This document shows positions 34,015-42,818 of a stretch of 48,840 bases of DNA, one piece after another; the stretch's first letter is position 1, and the number at the start of each line of letters is the position of its first letter. Source of the DNA: Chitinophagaceae bacterium (GTDB taxonomy: Bacteria > Bacteroidota > Bacteroidia > Chitinophagales > Chitinophagaceae); assembly GCA_947374225.1 (NCBI GenBank), contig CANCAY010000001.1, positions 1 to 48,840 on the forward strand. The letters are read 5' to 3'. The translations under genes and the position numbers were made by a program. The notes under the pieces are model-generated. The model was not told the DNA's origin. It made no database searches and saw only the letters and a program-made list of their open reading frames with translations.

Positions 34015-37000
34015 CTATCCACCAATCACTGGTATTGCTAATTTATGAACTGAATCATTCAACGCTTTTACCCCTTCTTGTTTAATAGTTTCAAACTTCT
34101 TTAATTGTATTTCTGTTTGTGCTTTTAACTCAGTATACGTTTCTTTAACTTGTTTAGTTGGAGCAACATATCCTGCAGCTGCACTTTCGAATATACCAGC
34201 CATTTTATCGTCTAAACGAATAGGGAAGTTTAATACATCCTGTCCGCTCTTCGCTTTTGTTTGGTGTAATGCTTCTTCTACTGCAGTTAAACTAGCTAAT
34301 ACTTCTTTAGCTTGCTTTTGGAAACTACTGTCTTTAGTCTTCTTCTGTAAAGTGCCAATTTGAGCTCTTATTTCTTTAATTCCTTTTAGAGTTTTCATGA
34401 TTTCCTCAAAGCTTCCTGCAACTTGTAATAAGAATTGCTCTTGTGCTTTTAAGTCCTCATTAGATACTTTAAAATTAGGATCTGCTATAATTTCAAAAGG
34501 CATTTCAACAGCTTCTTTATTGATAGTTACTTTCGCAGTATACTTACCAGGAGCTGCTAGTACTGGACTTGTTGAACCATTCCATAAAATCAAAGTTGAC
34601 TCTGGTTGTTCCAATTCCTTATGATACATATTCCAAGCAAATTGTTGGAATCCAGCTTCTGTTTCAGGACCGCCTTTATCTTTAGAGCTATAAGTTCTAA
34701 TTACTTTCTTTTGGTCATCAATGATAGCAATATCCACTTGTGTGCTGTCATTAGAACTTGCTAACCAATATTTAATAACAACTCCTTTAGTTGGGTTGAT
34801 GCCAACATTAGCAGGAACACTTGAAGCAGCACGTCTTCTTCTACCACCAATTTGTGGAGGTACTCTATACGTATTTGCAATTGGGAAAACCTTAGTGGCA
34901 GCAGCAGCTTGGAAATGCTCTACAAAACTAATATCATCCAACACATAAACACTTCTACCTTGCGTTGCCACGATTAAATTATTGTTGCGGATTAACAAGT
35001 CTGTTACTGGCGTGATTGGAAGGTTCAATTGGAATGGCTCCCAAGACTTACCGTCATTAATAGATACATATAAACCATATTCAGTACCTGCAAACAATAC
35101 ACCAGCTTTGTTAGGACTAGCTACAATAGCTCTAGTAAAATGCATTGGGTTAATTCCATTTGTGATTTTCTCCCAAGTTTCACCATAGTCAGTTGTCTTA
35201 TATATATACGGAGCAAAATCGTCTAGTTTATATCTAGTACCTGCAAAATAAGCAGTTCCTTTTCTTGTTGGATCAATTTCTACTCTATTCCACATCATCC
35301 ATTTTGGAGCGTCTTTTGGAGTTACGTTTTTCCAATTAGCACCACCGTCCTTGCTTACTTGAATCACACCGTCATCACTACCTGTCCATAATAAATCTTT
35401 TTCTAACGGAGACTCTGCTGCAGTGAAAATAGTACAGTAATATTCTACTCCTGTATTATCCTGCGTGATTGGTCCACCAGAACTTTTTTGTTTTACAGCG
35501 TCGTTGGTTGTTAAGTCTGGAGATAAATTAGTCCAGCTAGCACCTTCGTTTTCTGTTGCAAATAAACGATTACCTGCAGTATATAATTTTTTAGGATTAT
35601 GTGGAGAGAAGAAGATAGGCGCGTTCCATTGGAAACGATACTTCATTGCTTCTGCACCTGCACCCATTGGATTATCAGGCCATACATTAATCACTCTCAT
35701 TTCTCCTGTCTTATGATCATATCTATTAATCAACCCACCATAAGAACCACCATATACAATATCAGGATTTGTTGGATCAGCTACGATATAACCACTCTCA
35801 CCACCAGCAGTTACTTCAAAATCTGATTCACCAATAAATGCTCCATAAGTACTTGACTTAATTCTGTAAGCACTATTATCTTGTTGTGCTCCTAAAATTC
35901 TATAAGGGAAACTATTGTCTGTGCTTAAACGATAAGTTTGAACAGTTGGTTGGTTATTTACGGTACTCCAAGATTTTGCGCCATCTAAACTTACTTGTGC
36001 ACCACCGTCATCCAATACAATCATACGCTTTGGATTTTTAGGGTCTATCCATAAGTCATGGTGATCACCATGGGGTGTTGCAACGCCTTTAAATGTTTTA
36101 CCGCCGTCTGAAGAAACCATAAAGTTTACATTCGGACAGTATATTTTATTTTCGTCTGATGGATCTACAAATACTTTTGAGTAGTACCAAGCACGTTGAC
36201 GAATATTATTATCATTAGTTACTAGTTCCCAAGTTTTACCTGCATCGTCTGACATAAATAATCCACCGTCTTTGTTTTCAACCAATGCATATAATTTGTC
36301 TGTATTAGATTTAGCAATACCAATACCTACAATACCCCAAACACCTTTAGGTAATCCTTTGTTGTTTTTGATATTCGTCCAAGTCTCTCCACCGTCGGTA
36401 CTCTTATACATTGCAGAACCTTCTCCACCACTTTCTAAACTATACGGAGTTCTTAATAACTGCCAAGTACCTGCATATAAAATATCTGGATTACTTGGAT
36501 CAATGATTAAATCACTTGCACCAGTTTGTGGATTCACGTATAATACTTTTTTCCAAGTAGCACCACCGTCTGTACTTTTAAATACACCTCTATTTTCATT
36601 AGGTCCAAACAAATGACCCATTACAGCAGCCCATACGATGTCTGGATTTTTAGGATGAACTATTAAACGAACAATATGTCTTGCTTCTTTTAAGCCCATA
36701 TTCTTCCACGACTTTCCGTCGTCTGTTGATTTCCATAAACCATCTAATCCTTCACTCACATTACCACGCATACTATTCTCACCCTCTCCTACATATACGA
36801 TAGACTCATTAGATGGAGCAATTGCAATAGCGCCAATAGTTCCACCAAAATAACCGTCTGAAATATTTTTCCAGTTAGTACCAGCGTCTGTTGTTTTCCA
36901 AACACCACCACCAGTAGAACCCATATAAAAAGTATTGGATTCTGAATAAGAACCTACACCTGCAGCAGCACGGCCACCTCTGAATGGTCCAACCAGTCTA

Positions 37001-37146
37001 AAATTTTGTGCTTTTACAATGGGGTCCTGTGCTACTAATGCAGCAGTTGCTGACGTAGTACTTGTTGATTTCTTTTTCTGCGCCGTCGCTGTATTCACTA
37101 CAAAAAGTGAACCCATAGCAGCAGCCATAAAAACGACTCTTTTCAT
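34015..37146 (-). CDS. Large exported BNR/VPS10-type beta-propeller protein, paralogue 2
   Basis: 1043 residues with a signal peptide ending near VVNTATAQ (residue 23). The first 740 residues are built of BNR/sortilin-type blades: repeated S-T/D-D-G-G-x-T/S-W units (KSTDDGKSWKN, KSTDGGATWKK, DDAGKTWE, KDGGANWKN, NDGKSWE), each followed by a segment like SNPDILYAGT. FRLVGPFRGGRAAAGVG opens the propeller. The last 200 residues are helical and lysine-rich after a small beta domain, and no T9SS sorting domain is recognisable. Such proteins are often labelled glycosyl hydrolase because of the xyloglucanase-like propeller, but no catalytic acid pair can be assigned. It lies 68 bases downstream of its paralogue on the same strand. 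Confidence 0.85.
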   Translation of the reverse strand: MKRVVFMAAAMGSLFVVNTATAQKKKSTSTTSATAALVAQDPIVKAQNFRLVGPFRGGRAAAGVGSYSESNTFYMGSTGGGVWKTTDAGTNWKNISDGYFGGTIGAIAIAPSNESIVYVGEGENSMRGNVSEGLDGLWKSTDDGKSWKNMGLKEARHIVRLIVHPKNPDIVWAAVMGHLFGPNENRGVFKSTDGGATWKKVLYVNPQTGASDLIIDPSNPDILYAGTWQLLRTPYSLESGGEGSAMYKSTDGGETWTNIKNNKGLPKGVWGIVGIGIAKSNTDKLYALVENKDGGLFMSDDAGKTWELVTNDNNIRQRAWYYSKVFVDPSDENKIYCPNVNFMVSSDGGKTFKGVATPHGDHHDLWIDPKNPKRMIVLDDGGAQVSLDGAKSWSTVNNQPTVQTYRLSTDNSFPYRILGAQQDNSAYRIKSSTYGAFIGESDFEVTAGGESGYIVADPTNPDIVYGGSYGGLINRYDHKTGEMRVINVWPDNPMGAGAEAMKYRFQWNAPIFFSPHNPKKLYTAGNRLFATENEGASWTNLSPDLTTNDAVKQKSSGGPITQDNTGVEYYCTIFTAAESPLEKDLLWTGSDDGVIQVSKDGGANWKNVTPKDAPKWMMWNRVEIDPTRKGTAYFAGTRYKLDDFAPYIYKTTDYGETWEKITNGINPMHFTRAIVASPNKAGVLFAGTEYGLYVSINDGKSWEPFQLNLPITPVTDLLIRNNNLIVATQGRSVYVLDDISFVEHFQAAAATKVFPIANTYRVPPQIGGRRRRAASSVPANVGINPTKGVVIKYWLASSNDSTQVDIAIIDDQKKVIRTYSSKDKGGPETEAGFQQFAWNMYHKELEQPESTLILWNGSTSPVLAAPGKYTAKVTINKEAVEMPFEIIADPNFKVSNEDLKAQEQFLLQVAGSFEEIMKTLKGIKEIRAQIGTLQKKTKDSSFQKQAKEVLASLTAVEEALHQTKAKSGQDVLNFPIRLDDKMAGIFESAAAGYVAPTKQVKETYTELKAQTEIQLKKFETIKQEGVKALNDSVHKLAIPVIGG

Positions 37147-37181
37147 ATGCTTGATTTATATTTTGAAATTTATATTTAACA

Positions 37182-37211
37182 AATAAGCCCTCCTTTAACA
37201 GAGGGCTTATT
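37182..37211 (-). terminator. Hairpin between the two BNR protein genes
   Basis: AATAAGCCCTC (37182-37192) pairs with GAGGGCTTATT (37201-37211) across eight bases. On the minus strand it starts right after the stop of the upstream paralogue. The T run after it is short, so partial read-through into the second gene is plausible. Confidence 0.65.
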
Positions 37212-37214
37212 AAT

Positions 37215-40200
37215 TTATTTGATGGTTTCGATCTCCTTAAATTTTTTCACCGGATTTGCTTCAACTAATTTTCTGAAATCAGCCCAGTCTTTTGCAAAGA
37301 ACGCATTCACTTTAGCAGCTACATTGTCAGCCGCTATTGCTGCATTGTCAATAGCCCTGTCTTCCTGTGCTCCTGGCATTGTATTTTTTGCATTGATCAA
37401 CATATTAGCTGCTCGGATAATAGAGATTGGCGTAATTACAGGAACGGTACCATAACCTTGTTTCTCCTGCTTTTTACCAAACATCATTTCTCTTAATCCT
37501 TTTACTTTTTCAGTAATCGCTTTATGTGCTTTGTTTAAAGTATCAACGCCTTTATCTTTTTTGTCTTTCCACTCCGCTTTTAATCCAGCTAAAATCAATT
37601 CCGCATCTTCTATTTGATCTAATGCCGCATTAAACTTGTCATTGCTCACTTGTAATTTTGCAGAGTAAGCGTCTTGTGCCAAAACCACTTCGTTTACACT
37701 TGCAATTCTAGGATCCGCTTTTACTTCTACCCAAGTTGAGTCCTTCTTGTCGTTCGCAATTACTACAATTTTATATTTTCCAGGTAATACTTCTCTTCCT
37801 GGGAATTCTTTGTCGTCTGCGTTTCCAGCTCCAGCATCTCCTTCTTCATCCATCATTCTTCTTCCACCACCGCCAGTTTTTGGTGCACCAGCTCCACGCT
37901 TACCTTTTTGCTCATAACCCCAATAGTTTCTGTTTAAACCAGAATCTACTTTAAAGCTTAAGTTTCTAATTACAGAATCTTGCAAGTCTTTAATTTGAAC
38001 TTTTACTTTTTTCAACGTATCGTTTAAGAAGATGCTAATCGGTATACCAGTTGGTCTGTTTGGCGCATCCCACATACCCCAAGTACTCCACTCGTATGGT
38101 GAGTTCTTTATAGATAGATTAATATTCTCAGCAGGCGCACTTATAAAGAAACCAGGAGTTTCTCCTTTGTTCTTAGCCAATCTTCTTAAAGGTCTAATGT
38201 CGTCTAATACCCATAAGCTTCTTCCAAATGTTGCAATCGCTAAATCCGCTTCTCTGTCTTGAATTGCAAAGTCATAGGTTGAAACAGAAGGATACCCATT
38301 TTTCCATTGTTGGAAAGTGGCTGCATTATCTAAGCTTACATAAAAACCTTGCTCTGTTCCTACAAAAATCAAATTAGGCTCAGTTGGATCTTGTAAAATA
38401 GTTAATGCATAACCAGTAACTTTTTTCTCGTCCACAATTCTTGTCCAAGTTTTTCCTAAATCTGTTGATCTAAAAATATAAGGAGCAAAATCACCTTGTC
38501 TATAATTATTAGCAACAACAAATACTTCATTTGCATTGTATGCAGAGGTTCTTATTTGTGGAACCCAAGCACCTTTAGGTAAGCCTGTTATGTTCGCTGT
38601 AATATTTGTCCAAGACTTTCCGCCGTTGGCAGTGTATTGCACATTTCCGTCGTCTGTACCAATAAAGACTAAATCTTTTTGTACCGCACTTGGTGCAATA
38701 CAGATTATAGTACAATGATTTTCAGCTCCTGTAATGTCAACACTTAAACCTCCATTATTGGTTTGATCAATTTTAGCGCTATCATTAGTTGTTAAGTCTG
38801 GAGAAATAACAGACCATGCAGCCCCTTTATTCGTACTCTTATGTAAATATTGAGAGCCAAAATAAATTGTTTTCTTATCGAATGGATCTTGTGCGATTGC
38901 AGCGTTCCAGTTAAAACGTAATAATGTTTTTGCGTCTGGTGCTGGAGGTTTAATAAAAGAAGACTCACCTGTTTTGGTATTATATCTTCCTACTGAACCA
39001 CCTTGACTCATTGCATATACCCAATTAGCATCTTCTTGATCAGGCATCACATCAAATCCATCTCCACCCCATAAATTATCCCAATCAAAATTGCGGATAC
39101 CACCTTGCGTTGCTGTATATGCAGGACCTCTCCAAGAACCATTGTCTTGCATACCACCCATTACATGGTATGGAATTTCATTGTCAACATTGATATGATA
39201 AAATTGTCCTACTGGAATTTTCTCATCAAACATCCAAGTCTTACCACCGTCTCTTGTAATACCTATACCGCCGTCGTTTCCGTCAACAATAAATTTGTTG
39301 TCAGTTGGATGAATCCAAAACGCATGGTGGTCAGGGTGAATACCACTATATGGAATAATAGTTTCAAAGCTTTTTCCACCGTCAATACTTTTTTGAACTG
39401 TTTGACTAATATACCAAAGTGTATTCTCATTTAAAGGATCACAAATGATGTCTTGAAAATAGAAAGGACGATTGTCAACAATTGACTTTTGTCCATTTAC
39501 TAATTTCCATGAATAACCACCGTCATCACTCTTATATAAACCACTCTTTGTAGACTCTACTAATGCGTAAACTCTATTTGGGTTTGACTTACTAATTGCA
39601 ATACCTACACGTCCTAAATTACCTTCTGGTAAACCATGCTCTTTGCCTAATTTAATAAAGTTCTTACCGCCATCGATAGTCATGTAAATACCACTTCCTT
39701 TTCCACCACTTTCTAAATGATAAGGATTGCGATAATGATGCCACATGGCAACTAATAATTTATTAGGATTTTTTGGATCCATTATCATATCACCCACACC
39801 CGTTGTGTCATTGGTATATAATATTTGATTCCATGTTTCACCACCGTCAGTTGTTTTGTAAACTCCTCTGTTTTTGCTTTGTCCATAAGGATTTCCTATA
39901 GCACCTGCATAAACCGTATTAGGATTAGTTGGATCCACTATAACTCTGTGTATATTTCTTGTTTGCTCCAAACCCATACGCTTCCAAGTTCTTCCCGCGT
40001 CTAATGTTTTATAAATACCTTCTCCAATGCTGATTGAATTTCTTGGATTTCCTTCACCAGTTCCAACCCATACCACACTTGGATTTGATTGTTGAATTGC
40101 TAAAGCTCCTATATTCATGATTGGTTGTTCTTCAAATAAAGGCTTCCAACTCACACCGCTATTGTCTGTTTTCCAAACACCTCCACTAGCAGCACCAATC

Positions 40201-40427
40201 CAAATATTGTTTGGATGCTCTACTTCAACGTCAATAGTAGTAACTCTACCACTCATTGAAGCGGGCCCAATATTTCTTGGTTTCCAATTTTTAAAAACTT
40301 TATTGATGTCTACTTTTGAAGTAGTTGCCACAGGTGTAACTGCTGCTTTCTTAGACTTTTGTGCCTGAACCTGACTACCTGTAATTACAGAAGCCACCAT
40401 CATGGTACCTAGAAGGAATACGCGCAT
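37215..40427 (-). CDS. Large exported BNR/VPS10-type beta-propeller protein, paralogue 1
   Basis: 1070 residues with a signal peptide ending near ITGSQVQAQ (residue 23). It has the same architecture as 34015-37146. The opening is WKPRNIGPASMSGRVTTIDV, followed by many blades with KTLDAGRTWKR, KTTDGGETWNQ, TIDGGKNF, KSDDGGYSWK, TANGGKSWTN and RSTDLGKTWTR. A linker with an Arg/Gly-rich stretch (GAGAPKTGGGGRRMMDEE, about 880-900) separates the propellers from a helical C-domain. The repeated blades would give two large propellers acting as a protein- or glycan-binding surface in the periplasm or outside. The function is not known, and a peptidase or glycosidase active site is not visible. Confidence 0.85.
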   Translation of the reverse strand: MRVFLLGTMMVASVITGSQVQAQKSKKAAVTPVATTSKVDINKVFKNWKPRNIGPASMSGRVTTIDVEVEHPNNIWIGAASGGVWKTDNSGVSWKPLFEEQPIMNIGALAIQQSNPSVVWVGTGEGNPRNSISIGEGIYKTLDAGRTWKRMGLEQTRNIHRVIVDPTNPNTVYAGAIGNPYGQSKNRGVYKTTDGGETWNQILYTNDTTGVGDMIMDPKNPNKLLVAMWHHYRNPYHLESGGKGSGIYMTIDGGKNFIKLGKEHGLPEGNLGRVGIAISKSNPNRVYALVESTKSGLYKSDDGGYSWKLVNGQKSIVDNRPFYFQDIICDPLNENTLWYISQTVQKSIDGGKSFETIIPYSGIHPDHHAFWIHPTDNKFIVDGNDGGIGITRDGGKTWMFDEKIPVGQFYHINVDNEIPYHVMGGMQDNGSWRGPAYTATQGGIRNFDWDNLWGGDGFDVMPDQEDANWVYAMSQGGSVGRYNTKTGESSFIKPPAPDAKTLLRFNWNAAIAQDPFDKKTIYFGSQYLHKSTNKGAAWSVISPDLTTNDSAKIDQTNNGGLSVDITGAENHCTIICIAPSAVQKDLVFIGTDDGNVQYTANGGKSWTNITANITGLPKGAWVPQIRTSAYNANEVFVVANNYRQGDFAPYIFRSTDLGKTWTRIVDEKKVTGYALTILQDPTEPNLIFVGTEQGFYVSLDNAATFQQWKNGYPSVSTYDFAIQDREADLAIATFGRSLWVLDDIRPLRRLAKNKGETPGFFISAPAENINLSIKNSPYEWSTWGMWDAPNRPTGIPISIFLNDTLKKVKVQIKDLQDSVIRNLSFKVDSGLNRNYWGYEQKGKRGAGAPKTGGGGRRMMDEEGDAGAGNADDKEFPGREVLPGKYKIVVIANDKKDSTWVEVKADPRIASVNEVVLAQDAYSAKLQVSNDKFNAALDQIEDAELILAGLKAEWKDKKDKGVDTLNKAHKAITEKVKGLREMMFGKKQEKQGYGTVPVITPISIIRAANMLINAKNTMPGAQEDRAIDNAAIAADNVAAKVNAFFAKDWADFRKLVEANPVKKFKEIETIK

Positions 40428-40515
40428 ATTTAGCTTATTTTCTTATTGAAATAATGAAGTTCTAAGCTACTGCATTTTTAGGTTATTTTATAGAAAAAAT
40501 GATGGCCGTTAGTAT

Positions 40516-41691
40516 TTATAGTTTTTCGATAATGCCAGCAATTCCCTGGCCACCCCCTACACAGGCAGTTACAATACCATATTTTTTGTTTAATCGCTCT
40601 AAGTCATTGATTATCTGTACAGTAAGTTTTGAACCAGTACAGCCTAAAGGATGCCCTAATGCAATGGCGCCTCCGTTTATGTTTACCTTATTGGTATCTA
40701 AATTGAGTGTTCTTATTACTGCTAAGGACTGAGACGCAAAGGCTTCGTTTAGTTCGATTAAATCAATTTGATCCAGGTTCATCCCTGCTTGCTTCAAAAC
40801 TTTAGGAATTGCCGCCACAGGTCCAATGCCCATAATTCTTGGATGCACCCCTGCAGATGCACAATTCACCAGCCTTCCAATAGGTTTTAACCCCAATGAA
40901 TTCATTAATTTTTCACTCATCACAATTACAAAACTGGCACCGTCACTTGTTTGAGACGAATTTCCTGCGGTAACCGATCCATTAACTGCAAAAGCAGGTT
41001 TCAATTTTGCTAATGCTTCCAAAGTAGTCTCTGCTCTTACGCCTTCGTCGGTATCAACTATATAAGATCTTGTTGCTTTTTTATTTTTTTCATTCACATA
41101 GGTCTCCGACACTTCAATAGGTAAAATTCCTTTCTTAAAATAACCATTATCAATAGCTGCTTTTGCTTTTTGATGGGAGGCTAATGCGAACGCATCTTGA
41201 TCGGCTCTGCTTACATTATACTCATTCGCAACTGCTTCTGCAGTTAGGCCCATTGACAAATAAAAATCCGGCTCTTCTGAACTAATAGAATACGCTGGAA
41301 CTGTTTTCCAGCCTGCTGTTGGGACCAAACTCATTGACTCTGTACCACCAGCAATAATACATTCAGCCATACCTGTTCTTATTTTTGCAGTGGCCATGGC
41401 AATACTTTCTAAACCACTTGCGCAATATCTATTTATAGTAATTCCTGGCACTTCAATTCCTAATGCTTTTGCAGAAATCATTCTTCCAAATTGTAATCCT
41501 TGCTCTGCTTCCGGAACCGCATTTCCAACAATCACATCGTCTACTAATAAGGGGTCTAGTGCAGGCATAGACTTCATCAATCCTTTAATTACTTCAATAG
41601 CTAAATCATCTGAACGCATAAATCTAAATCCGCCTTTCTTACTTTTAGTAATTGCCGTTCTAAATCCCGCTACGATATAAGCTTCTTGCAT
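40516..41691 (-). CDS. fadA: Thiolase (acetyl-CoA C-acyltransferase)
   Basis: 391 residues, full thiolase length. The nucleophile is C90 in NRYCASGLES; the second pair is H347 (GHPLGCTG) and C377 (ACVGGGQG). SVTAGNSSQTSDGAS and NEAFASQSLAV are further family signatures. It either cleaves 3-ketoacyl-CoA in beta-oxidation or condenses acetyl-CoA units. The lack of a neighbouring 3-hydroxyacyl-CoA dehydrogenase leaves the direction open, although QGLQFGR and VPEAEQG near the N-terminus are seen in fadA-type enzymes. It is divergent from pyrD. Confidence 0.92.
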   Translation of the reverse strand: MQEAYIVAGFRTAITKSKKGGFRFMRSDDLAIEVIKGLMKSMPALDPLLVDDVIVGNAVPEAEQGLQFGRMISAKALGIEVPGITINRYCASGLESIAMATAKIRTGMAECIIAGGTESMSLVPTAGWKTVPAYSISSEEPDFYLSMGLTAEAVANEYNVSRADQDAFALASHQKAKAAIDNGYFKKGILPIEVSETYVNEKNKKATRSYIVDTDEGVRAETTLEALAKLKPAFAVNGSVTAGNSSQTSDGASFVIVMSEKLMNSLGLKPIGRLVNCASAGVHPRIMGIGPVAAIPKVLKQAGMNLDQIDLIELNEAFASQSLAVIRTLNLDTNKVNINGGAIALGHPLGCTGSKLTVQIINDLERLNKKYGIVTACVGGGQGIAGIIEKL

Positions 41692-41777
41692 ACAATTGGT
41701 TTTAATTGATTCGGTGAATCTTACCTAAAAGTAGTCATTTTTTTAAAAGGTTGTTTATGCAACTAAATATTTCATTG

Positions 41778-41785
41778 TAAATTTG
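41778..41785 (+). promoter_or_regulatory. -7 promoter box of pyrD
   Basis: TAAATTTG, a perfect TAnnTTTG match, ends 4 bases before the pyrD ATG. A TTG at 41751 is 24 bases upstream of the box, longer than the usual spacing. Confidence 0.45.
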
Positions 41786-41789
41786 TGGC

Positions 41790-42818
41790 ATGTTATACCC
41801 TTTAGTAAGAAATACCCTTTTCTTGTTGCCTCCCGAAGCGGCGCATAATGTGTCCATGCAGGGCTTGCATTTTGCAGCGAGTATTCCCTTTGTAAAGCAG
41901 CAAATAGCGAATCAATTTCAATATCGAGGTAAGGACTTGTCTAAAAACCTATTGGGTCTTCATTTTCCTAACCCGGTGGGATTGGGTGCTGGTTTTGATA
42001 AAAACGCTGAACATTTAGACGTTTTAGAATTGTTGGGATTTGGGTTTATAGAAATTGGGACAGTAACCCCTAAAGCGCAGGCAGGCAATCCCAAGCCAAG
42101 ATTATTTAGACTACCTAGTCAACAAGCATTAATTAATCGAATGGGATTTAATAACGATGGCGTGGACGCCATTGCAACAAGATTGAAAAAAAGAAAAGCA
42201 ATAACGAATTCACCCATGATTATTGGAGGTAATATTGGAAAAAATAAAGTCACTGAAAATATAGATGCTTGGAAAGACTATTGTATCAATTTTAAGGGCT
42301 TGGAAGAAGTAGTGGATTATTTTGTAGTGAATGTGAGTTCTCCCAATACACCTGGCCTTCGTGAATTACAAGAAAAAGAATCCCTAAGAAAATTGTTTAG
42401 TGAATTGCAAAATATCAATAAAAAAAATAAGCCCATTTTATTAAAAATTGCACCCGACTTAGAACTGTCTGCACTAGACGATATTATTGCTTTAACCAAT
42501 GAAGTAAAAATAGACGGATTGGTTTCGAGCAATACCACACTAGATCGTAGTTTGCTGAATACAGAAAATGTAGAGAAGGCAAATGCCATTGGTGCTGGCG
42601 GATTAAGTGGCGCACCATTACTTGGAAAATCAACTGCTGTATTGCAATACTTACACAAGGGTATTCAAGGCCGCATTCCAATTATAGCGAGCGGCGGTGT
42701 ATTCACTGGCGCGGACGCTAAATCTAAATTTGATGCAGGTGCAGACTTGGTGCAAATTTGGACTGGCTTTATTTATGAAGGACCTGCCATTGTGAAAAAT
42801 ATTTGCAACCAACTATAA
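41790..42818 (+). CDS. pyrD: Dihydroorotate dehydrogenase (quinone), class 2
   Basis: 342 residues. It oxidises dihydroorotate to orotate and passes electrons to menaquinone at the inner membrane. The N-terminal helical extension typical of class 2 is present (MLYPLVRNTLFLLPPEAAHN), followed by the FMN TIM barrel with NPVGLGAGFDKNAE, GFIEIGTVTPKAQAGNPKPR, RLPSQQALINRMGFNNDG, VNVSSPNTPGLRELQ (catalytic Ser), SNTT and IIASGGVFTGADA. Its last codons overlap the last codons of the convergent DUF5686 gene by 6 bases. Confidence 0.96.
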   Translation: MLYPLVRNTLFLLPPEAAHNVSMQGLHFAASIPFVKQQIANQFQYRGKDLSKNLLGLHFPNPVGLGAGFDKNAEHLDVLELLGFGFIEIGTVTPKAQAGNPKPRLFRLPSQQALINRMGFNNDGVDAIATRLKKRKAITNSPMIIGGNIGKNKVTENIDAWKDYCINFKGLEEVVDYFVVNVSSPNTPGLRELQEKESLRKLFSELQNINKKNKPILLKIAPDLELSALDDIIALTNEVKIDGLVSSNTTLDRSLLNTENVEKANAIGAGGLSGAPLLGKSTAVLQYLHKGIQGRIPIIASGGVFTGADAKSKFDAGADLVQIWTGFIYEGPAIVKNICNQL

